In this document: in pieces, positions 23,276-32,457 of the stretch
Numbering within the stretch: position 1 is the first letter of the stretch
How the letters are laid out: every line of letters begins with the position of its first letter
Assembly (NCBI GenBank): GCA_045110675.1
Contig: JBGCGJ010000002.1
Location: forward strand, 1-64,000
Direction of reading: 5' to 3'
DNA: 64,000 nt
Source: JBALVT01 sp045110675
GTDB lineage: Bacteria; Pseudomonadota; Gammaproteobacteria; Pseudomonadales; Halieaceae
Translations under genes and position numbers: made by a program
Notes under the pieces: generated by a model
What the model saw: the letters and a program-made list of their open reading frames with translations, nothing else
Database searches by the model: none
What the model was told of the DNA's origin: nothing

Positions 23276-24577
23276 TCAGGTGGTTGGGATATTGAGTTTT
23301 TGGCCCACTTTGATTCGGGTTGTGTTCAGGCCGTTGTGGGCCTGGAGATCTGACACGGAAACGCTGAATCGCTGGGCAATGCCGGACAGTGTATCACCCC
23401 GCGCTATCGTGTACTTCTCCCCACCTTGCAATTTGTTCCAGGCGATTAGCGTTCCCGAGGGAGGGTGCTCAATGAACCAGGTTTTAATGCCCGCATGAAT
23501 CGCCCTGGCCATTTGTTTGCGATAACTGGCTGTCGCCAGCTTTCGAGATTCTCCGGGATTGGATATGAAACCTGTCTCTACCAATATGGATGGAATATCC
23601 GGTGATTTCAAAACCGCAAAGCCGGCTTGCTCGACCCGACTCTTGTGCAACACCGCCACTCTGTCCATCTTTTTCAAAACGCCCGCCCCGAGCTTAAGAC
23701 TGGTGTCCAGGGTAGAAGTCATTGAAAGGTCGGCCAATACGCCGGCTAAAACATCATCCTTATCGTCTAAGCTAACGCCGCCAACCAGATCTGCGGCGTT
23801 TTCACGTTTAGCTAAATAACTGGCGGCGGTACTGGACGCGCTCTTCGTGGAGAGCGCATATACCGAAGCGCCGTGAGCCGCCTTGAGTCGAAAAGCATCG
23901 GCATGTATCGATACAAATAAATCCGCTTGTTTCTTGCGCGCAAGATCCCGCCGGCCTTTGAGGCTTATATAGTAATCCCCGGTGCGAATCAGCTGTGGGT
24001 CAAACCCTTTGTCCGCGGCGAGTAGCGCATGGAGCTCTTTACTAATCGCCAGCACAACATCTTTTTCCCGAAGGCGATTGGGACCGAGCGCTCCCGGATC
24101 TTCACCCCCGTGACCGGCATCAATCGCAATCACAATATCCCGCTTACTGGTCTGCTGGACGCTTTTCTTGACCTGACTGGTGCCGCGTTTTAGATCGTAT
24201 AAGTCGAGTACCAGTCGATCGCCGGCCTGATCATTCGCCTTAAGCGCAAAGCTGCGGGGTTTAACTACCGCACTCATATCCAAAACCACGCGCAGATTAT
24301 CGCCTTGGCGAACGCCCGAACGGACACGCGACACCGGAGTGTTATCCAGCGTGAGCTTATTAAGACTGGTTTTTAAGGCCGTTCCCTCTATATCGAGAAC
24401 AATTCTTCTGGGGTTTTCGAGGGCTATCAGTTTATGTTCCGCGGGGCCGCTAAGGTCAAAAACAATTCGAGTGTGGTCCGGTGCGCGCCATAAACGCACA
24501 TCCTTGACTTCAGCACCCAGGACACTGGTCGTTACCAGCAAACCCAGAATCGCTCCGACCCCCAGAGCTATACGCAT
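23276..24577 (-). CDS. amiB: N-acetylmuramoyl-L-alanine amidase with AMIN and LysM domains
   Basis: 433 residues. A signal peptide is followed by an AMIN domain (about 20-125: VKDVRLWRAPDHTRIVFDLS). The Amidase_3 catalytic domain (about 148-370) has the zinc ligands H in IAIDAGHGGEDPGALG, E in RLREKDVV and H in FVSIHADAFR, plus the catalytic Glu in ILVETGFISN. A C-terminal LysM domain (YTIARGDTLSGIAQRFSVSV) binds glycan. These enzymes split daughter cells at division and the LysM-bearing form is AmiB-like in Pseudomonas. It lies 14 nt before mutL. Confidence 0.93.
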   Translation of the reverse strand: MRIALGVGAILGLLVTTSVLGAEVKDVRLWRAPDHTRIVFDLSGPAEHKLIALENPRRIVLDIEGTALKTSLNKLTLDNTPVSRVRSGVRQGDNLRVVLDMSAVVKPRSFALKANDQAGDRLVLDLYDLKRGTSQVKKSVQQTSKRDIVIAIDAGHGGEDPGALGPNRLREKDVVLAISKELHALLAADKGFDPQLIRTGDYYISLKGRRDLARKKQADLFVSIHADAFRLKAAHGASVYALSTKSASSTAASYLAKRENAADLVGGVSLDDKDDVLAGVLADLSMTSTLDTSLKLGAGVLKKMDRVAVLHKSRVEQAGFAVLKSPDIPSILVETGFISNPGESRKLATASYRKQMARAIHAGIKTWFIEHPPSGTLIAWNKLQGGEKYTIARGDTLSGIAQRFSVSVSDLQAHNGLNTTRIKVGQKLNIPTT

Positions 24578-24612
24578 CTCACACCCACTTTCTTATTAGA
24601 TTGTATGGCGAC

Positions 24613-25104
24613 TCAGTCGCAGTTAGCGGCAAGCTGGTCCACAACCCCTTTTCCTATATCGCTCCTGGCGACATAGCTCAATAATCTGCCCAATCCTTCC
24701 GACTCTATGTTAATCACTAAATCGGCTGGGGGCAAAATTCCCACACCCTTTTCTGACCATTCAATTAGGCAAATATTCACACCATCGAAATAGTCGCGAA
24801 TACCCATAAACTCTAATTCTTCCGGGTCGTTCAGCCGGTACAGGTCAAAGTGGTATACGCTCGACTCTCCCAGCTGATAGGGCTCCACCAAGGTGTAGGT
24901 CGGACTCTTTACAGCGCCGCTATGTCCCAAGGCACGAATGAAGCCGCGACTAAAGGTTGTTTTACCCATGCCGAGTTCACCGTTTAGGTAGACAACCATG
25001 CCCGCTATTCGCACCGCCGCGAGTTGCTCGCCGAGAGAAATCATAGCGTCTTCATCGGCGGCGGACAGGGTCAACACTGATGGTTCGTTGTGAATATCTG
25101 TCAT
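24613..25104 (-). CDS. tsaE: tRNA threonylcarbamoyladenosine ATPase TsaE
   Basis: 163 residues. The Walker A GELGMGKTTFSRGF, the segment KSPTYTLVEPY and HFDLYRLNDPEELEFMG-type Walker B region are typical. TsaE is needed with TsaB and TsaD to make t6A37 in tRNAs reading ANN codons. It overlaps nnr by 4 nt and precedes the amidase gene by 35 nt, the standard order nnr-tsaE-amiB-mutL. Confidence 0.96.
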   Translation of the reverse strand: MTDIHNEPSVLTLSAADEDAMISLGEQLAAVRIAGMVVYLNGELGMGKTTFSRGFIRALGHSGAVKSPTYTLVEPYQLGESSVYHFDLYRLNDPEELEFMGIRDYFDGVNICLIEWSEKGVGILPPADLVINIESEGLGRLLSYVARSDIGKGVVDQLAANCD

Positions 25105-26588
25105 CCGAGTAGTGCTCTCATAGGTGCCATTAAGTCACTGGCTAAAAGGCCATTCTCGCCGTCTTTAGCAGCTTCGTCTGCCGCAGCTCCGTGCAGGCAA
25201 ACTCCTAGACAGGCCGCGGCAAGAGGCTCCATTTTCTGCGCCATTAAACTGCCAATCACACCGCTTAACACATCGCCCATTCCACCACTGGCCATTCCTG
25301 AATTACCGTAATCACTCAATAGCACCTGATCAGCCGACGCTATTAATGATCCATTGCCCTTGAGCACGACTACGCCGCCATAGCGTTTTTGTAAGGCAAC
25401 CACTGCCGCGAATCTGTCGCGCTGAATCTCGCTAGTTGTGGTTTCAAGCAGACGCGCGGCCTCGCCGGGATGAGGTGTCAAAATCCAATTTTCGCGCCTG
25501 CGCTGGTCCACAGTATTGCCGTTACCAAGCAGATTTAAGCCATCTGCATCGAGCACCATCGGCTTGTCAGCTGCAGCAGCGACTTGCAGTAGCTGCTCCG
25601 ACCAAGGTGACTGACCAAGGCCGGGCCCCACAATTAATACATCAGCTGAATTCAATAGGACTGACAGCTCCTGTCCAGAAGCCACACTGCTCGCCATAAC
25701 CTCCGGTCTGCGAGCTAAAATAGCAGACACATGGTCACCTCGGGTTCCGACGCGCACCAAACCGGTACCACAGCGCAGGGCAGCCTCAGCTGCCATGACA
25801 ACCGCACCCCCCATTCCATGATCACCCCCGACAACCAAGGCGGAACCACAAGTGCCTTTGTGAGCGGTCGCCGAGCGTTTTGGTAAATGCAGTAACATAT
25901 TCTCCACAGTAAGGCGCTGACACCGGGTGGACTGGTGATTGAATATTTCGGAGGGTATCTGCAAATCTGTAAACTGAATAACCCCCGTGTGGTTTGGAGC
26001 ATCCAGGGTAAACAAACCACGCTTTAAGCCAATAAAACAAATGGTTGCATCCGCGCATACTGCACTACCCAACACACGCCCCGTGTCGCTGCAAAGACCC
26101 GAGGGTATGTCTATCGAGAGCACGGGAAGAGAAACACTGGCAATTTCCTGTATTGCCAGAGAAAACTGTTCGCGAACATCACCACCGAGGCCTGTGCCCA
26201 GCATTGCGTCGACAACAATCCCCTCAGTGCGAACACATCCAGCCGAATACTGTTGTTCGACGACGCCATTAAGTAGGGCCTGTTCGCGCGCCAGTTTGGC
26301 ATCGCCTGCGATTTTACCGGTATCACCAAGCTGCCATACCTGCACAGCGAATCCACGCTTCTGAGCGAGATCGGCAATCAAATAGCCGTCGCCCCCGTTG
26401 TTGCCCACGCCACAAAAAACCTGAATAAGCTCGGGATTTGGCCAAAGCTCTATCAACAGATTAAAACTGGCTGCGGCCGCTCGAGCCATTAACGTAATGC
26501 CCGGGATGCCCCCAGCGATCGCAGCGGCGTCGAGTGCTCGGGTCTGAGCTGCCGTGTACAGGGCTTCTGAGCCCAAATTAAATTTCAT
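25101..26588 (-). CDS. nnr: Bifunctional NAD(P)H-hydrate epimerase/dehydratase
   Basis: 495 residues. The N-terminal half (YjeF_N epimerase, about 1-215) includes FCGVGNNGGDGYLIADL; the C-terminal half is the ADP/ATP-dependent dehydratase, with HKGTCGSALVVGGDHGMGGA, ILTPHPGEAARLL and GNSGMASGGMGDVLSGVIG. Together they repair NADHX and NADPHX. It heads the nnr-tsaE-amiB-mutL run; queG diverges on the other strand. Confidence 0.95.
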   Translation of the reverse strand: MKFNLGSEALYTAAQTRALDAAAIAGGIPGITLMARAAAASFNLLIELWPNPELIQVFCGVGNNGGDGYLIADLAQKRGFAVQVWQLGDTGKIAGDAKLAREQALLNGVVEQQYSAGCVRTEGIVVDAMLGTGLGGDVREQFSLAIQEIASVSLPVLSIDIPSGLCSDTGRVLGSAVCADATICFIGLKRGLFTLDAPNHTGVIQFTDLQIPSEIFNHQSTRCQRLTVENMLLHLPKRSATAHKGTCGSALVVGGDHGMGGAVVMAAEAALRCGTGLVRVGTRGDHVSAILARRPEVMASSVASGQELSVLLNSADVLIVGPGLGQSPWSEQLLQVAAAADKPMVLDADGLNLLGNGNTVDQRRRENWILTPHPGEAARLLETTTSEIQRDRFAAVVALQKRYGGVVVLKGNGSLIASADQVLLSDYGNSGMASGGMGDVLSGVIGSLMAQKMEPLAAACLGVCLHGAAADEAAKDGENGLLASDLMAPMRALLG

Positions 26589-26768
26589 TCTTTCACCCGC
26601 GAATAGATAGACAACGATCAGCGTGATTGCTCAGTGGAAGATTTTAACCTGCGGACACACATCGCACACGCTACTTTGAGCAAAAGTAGATTGGAATCAT
26701 AAAACCCCATAGCTGCGATTAATCTGTCAAAATTAGTCGCAATTGAAGTTCGAGCCCAACAGTCATCT

Positions 26769-27842
26769 ATGCAAAACCCCGCACACATCGATGAGCAACA
26801 AGCACTGGTGGAGAAAATTCGCCAGTGGGCTACCGAACTCGGGTTTCAACAACTTGGAATTGCCGACGTAGATTTGGGCGAGAACGAAGCGTATTTGAAA
26901 AAGTGGTTGGCCTCGGGATATCACGGCAGCATGGATTACATGGCCAGCCACGGTAGCAAGCGATCACGGCCGGCTGAATTGATACCCGGCACTTGCAGAG
27001 TGTTATCGCTTCGAATGGACTACATAACCGAAGACACTCAGGCCCTAGAAATCTTGGAGTCCCCAGAAAAAGCCTATATTTCCAGATATACCCTGGGCCG
27101 CGACTATCACAAGCTCATTCGAAAACGCTTGGCGACCTTAGCAAAACGTATCGAATCTGAAACGGGAGGCGGGCACTACCGAGCCTTTGTGGACAGCGCT
27201 CCCGTACTGGAAAGAGCGATTGCAGAACAAGCTGGCTTGGGCTGGATAGCTAAAAACACCATGCTGATCAATGAAAAAGCCGGCTCCTGGTTTTTTCTCG
27301 GCGAGATTTACACCGACTTACCACTGCCCGTCGACGCGCCACAAACAAGTAAACACTGCGGCAGCTGCACAGCGTGTCTGGATATCTGTCCGACCAAGGC
27401 TTTCGTCGGCCCTTTTGAGCTCGATGCCCGAAAATGCATTTCCTACCTAACGATTGAGCACAAAGGCAGTATTGACGAAAGCTTGAGACCACTCATGGGT
27501 AATCGTATTTTCGGTTGTGACGACTGCCAGCTCGTCTGCCCCTGGAATAAATTTGCGCAATACAGCGATGAGTCAGATTTCCAGCCCCGCCACCAACTGG
27601 CAGATGCAGACCTGGTAGAGCTATTCGAGTGGGACGAGAAGACTTACCTCAGCAAGACCGAAGGTTCGGCCATGCGTCGAATCGGGTATCAGCGATGGCT
27701 GCGGAATCTCGCCATAGCACTCGGAAACGCGCCGAGCACCTCAAGCATTCTGGAAGCATTAAATAATCGCAAAGACGATCCTTCAGAATTGGTGAGAGAG
27801 CACGTTAACTGGGCATTGGATCAACACTCTGCCGCCAAGTAA
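26769..27842 (+). CDS. queG: Epoxyqueuosine reductase
   Basis: 357 residues. The N-terminal cobalamin-binding domain (LGIADVDLGENEAYLKKWLA, then GYHGSMDYMASH) is followed by two 4Fe-4S motifs: CGSCTACLDICPTKAF and the ligands in FGCDDCQLVCPWNKFA. QueG performs the last step of queuosine formation in tRNA with GUN anticodons. The C-terminal HEAT-like part is short. Divergent from nnr. Confidence 0.95.
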   Translation: MQNPAHIDEQQALVEKIRQWATELGFQQLGIADVDLGENEAYLKKWLASGYHGSMDYMASHGSKRSRPAELIPGTCRVLSLRMDYITEDTQALEILESPEKAYISRYTLGRDYHKLIRKRLATLAKRIESETGGGHYRAFVDSAPVLERAIAEQAGLGWIAKNTMLINEKAGSWFFLGEIYTDLPLPVDAPQTSKHCGSCTACLDICPTKAFVGPFELDARKCISYLTIEHKGSIDESLRPLMGNRIFGCDDCQLVCPWNKFAQYSDESDFQPRHQLADADLVELFEWDEKTYLSKTEGSAMRRIGYQRWLRNLAIALGNAPSTSSILEALNNRKDDPSELVREHVNWALDQHSAAK

Positions 27843-27888
27843 GAACTTCCAGTGCTTTGAGCGAGAATCTTCAACTCAGAACGAGTGC

Positions 27889-28431
27889 TTACAAACGCAG
27901 AAAATGCTCCCTGTAGTAACGCATTTCTTCAATAGATTCCCGAATATCATCCAGGGCTAAGTGGGTCGCCGTTTTTTTGATGCCGTCTGTTAGCTCAGGT
28001 CGCCACAAATTCATCAAAATTTTCAAGGTGCTCACATCGAGATTTCGATAGTGAAAAAATGTCTCTAGCTTAGGCATGTGACGGGCCATAAATCTACGAT
28101 CCTGACAAATCGTATTCCCGCACATCGGAGACGCGCCAGCAGGAACCCACTGCTCCAGAAACTCGATGGTTTCTTCAGTGGCCCTATTTTCATCGTAGGT
28201 ACTCTCTCGAACCCGATCTACTAAGCCCGACCGAGTATGGTGCGTCGTATTCCATTCATCCATACCCGCCAATCGCTCGTCTGATTGATGCAGTGCGATC
28301 ACTGGCCCCTCAGCTAAAGTGTTAAGCTGCGAATCAGTGACGATGCTGGCAATCTCGATCACCACATCACCGTCCGGGTCCAAACCCGTCATTTCCATAT
28401 CGACCCAAACCAGATTGCTGGAATTTTGCAT
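27889..28431 (-). CDS. orn: Oligoribonuclease
   Basis: 180 residues from the ATG at 28431; the frame is open further upstream but the family starts here. The DEDDh 3'-5' exonuclease motifs are WVDMEMTGLDP (Exo I, D and E), the middle motif near NTICQDRRFMARHMPKLETF, and HLALDDIRESIEEM (Exo III). The enzyme degrades 2-5-nt RNAs and pGpG from cyclic-di-GMP turnover. The gene order with rsgA divergent next to it is the usual one. Confidence 0.96.
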   Translation of the reverse strand: MQNSSNLVWVDMEMTGLDPDGDVVIEIASIVTDSQLNTLAEGPVIALHQSDERLAGMDEWNTTHHTRSGLVDRVRESTYDENRATEETIEFLEQWVPAGASPMCGNTICQDRRFMARHMPKLETFFHYRNLDVSTLKILMNLWRPELTDGIKKTATHLALDDIRESIEEMRYYREHFLRL

Positions 28432-28596
28432 GGGTGTGTCGTCCTTTTCGAATAGCAATGAGCGGCAGTGTAACAAAATGGCTCGACAGAGCTAGGAGTG
28501 GGGCTAATAATGGCCGATCTATACAATGTGTTTGACCGTCTTAACGACCGAATCCTGCAACTAAACTAATTGGAAAGACACTATGTCATCTGTTAG

Positions 28597-29625
28597 ATGA
28601 GTAAACGCAAGCTGACGCGCAAGCAGGCCTGGCGAGTCGAAAAAATCCAGGAAGAGCGTGCGAAGCGAGCCGCTAAGCGCGACGCCAGCGCTGAGGAAGC
28701 TTTGTCAGCTGGGCAGTTGGGTGTTGAACGAGAAGGACTGGTTATCGCTCATTTCGGCACGCAAGTCGCCGTAGAATCATCGCCCGGAGAAAGTCAAAGA
28801 TGCCATATCAGGGCCAATGTACAAGGGCTGGTCACCGGGGATCGAGTGATATGGTGCGAAGGCGAGCCAACCGGAGTTGTCGTTGCTCAGCTGGATCGGC
28901 ACTCGGTGCTCTCGCGGCCCGACTCACAGGGCAATTTGAAACCTGTGGCAGCGAATATTGATCAAATTGTAATAGTCCTCGCATCGCTCCCGGAGCCCCA
29001 TGCAAATTTGATTGATCGCTATCTGGTCGCAGCCGAATCAGTCGGAATAGAGCCTGTTATTCTGCTAAACAAAACCGATTTGCTCGACGGAGATCCCGAG
29101 CGGCGAGAGGCAATCGACTCGCTACTGAGCATATACCCAATCCTCAACTACAAAGTTCTGCGGGCATCATGCAACACTTCCAAGGGCATGAGTGAACTAT
29201 TCTCGACTCTCAAAGATCGCACCAGCGTTTTTGTCGGGCAATCAGGTGTCGGCAAATCATCGCTGGTGAACGTTTTGCTGCCCGATTCAGATCTAAGGGT
29301 GGGAGCACTCTCGGAAAGTACGCAAAAGGGTACTCATACCACCACGACCGCTCAGCTGTTTCACATGCCCACCGGGGGGGTGTTAATCGATTCCCCAGGA
29401 ATTCGGGAGTTCGGTTTGTGGCACATGACCCGACAACAAGTCGAAGCCGGGTTTAGAGAGTTCTGGCCATTTCTGGGAACTTGCAAGTTTCGCGATTGCA
29501 TTCACGAGCGAGAGCCAGGTTGCGCGCTGCTGGAAGCTGCTGAAGCAGGCGAAATCAGCGACAAGCGTTTGGGCAGTTATCGGCATATGGTGGCGACATT
29601 GGATGATGTGGATGGGCAATTCTGA
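28597..29625 (+). CDS. rsgA: Ribosome small-subunit biogenesis GTPase RsgA
   Basis: 342 residues. A basic N-terminus (SKRKLTRKQAWRVEKIQEER) and an OB fold precede a circularly permuted G domain, with NKTDLL (G4) before GQSGVGKSSLVN (G1) and DSPGIREFG (G3). The C-terminal zinc motif C-x4-C-x-H-x5-C is CKFRDCIHEREPGC. It helps the final steps of 30S maturation. Confidence 0.96.
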   Translation: MSKRKLTRKQAWRVEKIQEERAKRAAKRDASAEEALSAGQLGVEREGLVIAHFGTQVAVESSPGESQRCHIRANVQGLVTGDRVIWCEGEPTGVVVAQLDRHSVLSRPDSQGNLKPVAANIDQIVIVLASLPEPHANLIDRYLVAAESVGIEPVILLNKTDLLDGDPERREAIDSLLSIYPILNYKVLRASCNTSKGMSELFSTLKDRTSVFVGQSGVGKSSLVNVLLPDSDLRVGALSESTQKGTHTTTTAQLFHMPTGGVLIDSPGIREFGLWHMTRQQVEAGFREFWPFLGTCKFRDCIHEREPGCALLEAAEAGEISDKRLGSYRHMVATLDDVDGQF

Positions 29626-29653
29626 GATTGCTCTAATACCGATTCAAAAGCCC

Positions 29654-30508
29654 TCAACCAGAAACAAAAGCCCCCAAACCCTCACCCAAGCGAGTGTGAG
29701 AACCAGCTGAATAAGCCTCATCCCAGGCCATAACCCCTTTGGGAAACAACAAAATCGCCGTAGAACCGAGCTTAAAACGTCCCATTTCCTCGCCCTTAGC
29801 CAAACACACCGGCTCGGGTACCGTCAGGAAATCCGTGGTGACCGGAAGCGCTGGCGGCGGTGCAACCTGACCAGACCAAACCGTTTCAATACCGGCGACG
29901 ACCATCGCACCCACAAGAATCAAGGCCATGGGGCCGACTTCCGTATCGAAATAACACACCAGCCGTTCATTGCGCGCGAATAGCCGCTCGACATTTTCAG
30001 CGGTAACGCCATTCACTGAAAACAGCTTACCCGGCACATAACAACTGGCGGATAAAGTCCCGGCAATTGGCATATGTACACGATGGTAGTCTTTGGGAGA
30101 CAAGTAGATGGTGGCGAACTGACCATCGCGAAATAACTCGGCACGCTGTTTATCACCCCCCAACAAATCCTCGGTGGTGAAAGAATGCCCTTTCGCCTGG
30201 AAAATACGGCTATCGCTAATCGATCCCAACTGGCTGATAGCACCATCCGCAGGGCAGACAATGTCCGCTTCGGAGATAGGACGAGCACCTTCTTTTAGCG
30301 GGCGAGTAAAAAACTGGTTAAAGTTTTCATAGGCGGCAGGATCCGGTTCTGCTGCTTCGTCCATATTGACCTTGAACTGATCGATAAATCGCTCGATGAT
30401 GAAGGTCTTGAGACCGATGGGATAACGCAGCTCAGCCAACCATCCCATCGCGCGTGACAGCAGGTGTTGGGGAACAATGTGCTGGAAAAATATAAATAGA
30501 GAATTCAT
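29654..30508 (-). CDS. psd: Phosphatidylserine decarboxylase proenzyme
   Basis: 284 residues from the ATG at 30508. The C-terminal LGST (FKLGSTAILLFPKG) is the self-cleavage site that creates the pyruvoyl group on the Ser. The segments YHRVHMPIAGTL and FARNERLVCYFDTEVGPMAL are also typical. It makes phosphatidylethanolamine at the inner membrane. It converges with rsgA (28-nt gap); the motAB genes that separate these in Pseudomonas are absent. Confidence 0.96.
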   Translation of the reverse strand: MNSLFIFFQHIVPQHLLSRAMGWLAELRYPIGLKTFIIERFIDQFKVNMDEAAEPDPAAYENFNQFFTRPLKEGARPISEADIVCPADGAISQLGSISDSRIFQAKGHSFTTEDLLGGDKQRAELFRDGQFATIYLSPKDYHRVHMPIAGTLSASCYVPGKLFSVNGVTAENVERLFARNERLVCYFDTEVGPMALILVGAMVVAGIETVWSGQVAPPPALPVTTDFLTVPEPVCLAKGEEMGRFKLGSTAILLFPKGVMAWDEAYSAGSHTRLGEGLGAFVSG

Positions 30509-30576
30509 CCAGCAATTGTATCCCGTTATCAACACTCAATCATAGAAGCTCACACGATTCCGGGCAGAGCCTGTAG

Positions 30577-32016
30577 CTAGAGATTTTCCTCCGCAAATGC
30601 CGCCAGCCGACTCCGCACAATCCCATTCACATGCATAATTCCGGCATGGGGATAAGCCTTACTTTTCTCAACCAGATACGTAAGCCCAGATGTCAGCGGA
30701 GAAATGTATTTATTGTCGATCTGCGCCAGGTTACCCAACACGACAATTTTCGAATCTGCTCCCACCCGGCTAATAATCGATTTAAGCTGGAACTGCGTCA
30801 GTCCCTGACTCTCGTCAATAATGATGTAAGCGTTGTTAAAGGACCGGCCCCGCATAAAATTAAGCGACTTAAACTGAATGTTCGCCCGTTCTTTCACGTA
30901 TTCGATGCTGCCCTGAGATGACTCATCGGTGCCGTGAAGAATTTCTAAGTTGTCGTCAAAAGCCGCCAGCCAGGGCGCCATTTTTTCCTCTTCAGTCCCC
31001 GGCAAAAAACCAATATCCTCGGCGATTGGTGGTGTGGAGCGCGCGACAATAAGCTTGCTGTACTTACCCTCCTCTAAAATGGCATGCAACCCATAGGCCA
31101 GCGCAAGCAGAGTTTTTCCGGAACCAGCGGGTCCTGTCATCACCGTCATGTCGACATTGTCATCAGACAATAGCTGCATCGCCATTGCCTGCTCCAGATT
31201 GCGTGGCGACACTCCCCAAAAAGATTGATTCATTAAATTGTCGCGGCTGTCACAGCGCATGTAGACAAATTCCTTGTCCACCCGTTTAACGAAGGCCATG
31301 AAGTTTTGATCGTCGTACACAAACATATTCGGATAGGCATTGGGTAGTGATTTGCGCGGTATGCGGTGAAGCGTGCAATCCCCCTCACGCAATGTGTCGA
31401 CTTCTGAAATAGTGGACCAGAAATCTCCCTCGTGAGTTTCGTAACCTTTAGCGAGCAGATTTATGTCATCCAGCACTCGATCGCGCCGATAATCTTCCAC
31501 ATTTACCAGCCCTGATCCCTTGGCCTTGATGCGCATATTGATGTCTTTAGTCACCAGACAAATAAATTCCTCAGGATTTTCAGCTTGTAATCTAAGGGCT
31601 ACGTTGATGATGCGGTTGTCGTTTGCCTGGTCCTGAGTAACATCCAGAAAGGGAACTTCGGAATTATCGCCCAGCAATTGGTCCGGGTAGATGGCCAATG
31701 TGCCCAGTGCCTGGCCCTCTAATCCAGATCCCGTGATTTCTACGCCTTCCTGTATTTCCTGGGGTGACGCGGCATCGACGATTTTGTCGATGATGTTAAT
31801 GGCGATTCGGGCCTCCCGGCTCACCGTTTTTTCCGGTTTGTCCTTAATGTGATCTAGCTCTTCCAGAACAGTCATGGGTATGACGACGCCGTGCTCATTG
31901 AAGGCGGCAACGGCGGTGGGGTCGTGCAACAGCACGTTGGTATCGAGTACGAAGGTTTTCTTTACAACAGGTTTAAGAGTGGTTTTTTCTACGCGCAGGC
32001 TGGAGCTGGCATCCAT
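30577..32016 (-). CDS. PIN-domain and PhoH-type ATPase
   Basis: 479 residues from the ATG at 32016 (AGGAA 7 nt upstream). An N-terminal PIN domain (FVLDTNVLLHDPTAVAAF, then LEELDHIKD) with acidic residues for an RNase site is fused to a C-terminal PhoH ATPase with the P-loop GPAGSGKTLLALA and IIIDESQGLT. Such YlaK-type fusions are thought to act on RNA, but substrates are poorly known. It is followed by psd. Confidence 0.92.
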   Translation of the reverse strand: MDASSSLRVEKTTLKPVVKKTFVLDTNVLLHDPTAVAAFNEHGVVIPMTVLEELDHIKDKPEKTVSREARIAINIIDKIVDAASPQEIQEGVEITGSGLEGQALGTLAIYPDQLLGDNSEVPFLDVTQDQANDNRIINVALRLQAENPEEFICLVTKDINMRIKAKGSGLVNVEDYRRDRVLDDINLLAKGYETHEGDFWSTISEVDTLREGDCTLHRIPRKSLPNAYPNMFVYDDQNFMAFVKRVDKEFVYMRCDSRDNLMNQSFWGVSPRNLEQAMAMQLLSDDNVDMTVMTGPAGSGKTLLALAYGLHAILEEGKYSKLIVARSTPPIAEDIGFLPGTEEEKMAPWLAAFDDNLEILHGTDESSQGSIEYVKERANIQFKSLNFMRGRSFNNAYIIIDESQGLTQFQLKSIISRVGADSKIVVLGNLAQIDNKYISPLTSGLTYLVEKSKAYPHAGIMHVNGIVRSRLAAFAEENL

Positions 32017-32457
32017 ATAAGATTCCTCAGGGGATAGGTACAAAATAGTTGTTAAGCAGTAACGAAATACAGTTCGAGGGGGCCGAGCCAACAGATCGGG
32101 TTAAAGGTTGATGGGAAGATTCGGAAAGGCGTAAGCCAATTAAATTGGAGAGCAAAACAGTGCTGAGCATGAGAAGCTCTGTAGCAGCGCTTAAGCGCTT
32201 AATGTTTGACCCGGCTATCGCTGAGCACAGCTTCGCCGGCGTCAGGAAATAGTTCAAAGGCGTTTCCCGGCAGGTCAACTGACGTATCAAATACGGCATA
32301 TTTCAGCTCGATTATTAGTCCGCTCGTCCCTTCGTGTCAATCAAATCAGCGAAATAGTCATTTGCAGCGTCCATAGCAGCCAACACCAACTGACAGGGTC
32401 GCGGATTTCAGATAGCATAGTGCGCTTGTGTGTAGAATATAAGTTGCCATCCCACCC
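32017..32457. other. 441-nt intergenic region between divergent PhoH and RNase genes
   Basis: No convincing gene. It contains a perfect 14-nt palindrome AGCGCTTAAGCGCT at 32186-32199. The stretch just before 32458 includes TAGAATATAAG, a possible -10 region for the RNase gene. A minus-strand frame at 32027-32299 lacks family features and codon-like structure. Confidence 0.5.

Noticed and set aside
32027..32299. 90-residue minus-strand frame between the PhoH and RNase genes
   Set aside because: It overlaps the promoter side of the PhoH gene, has no ribosome site and shows no family features.
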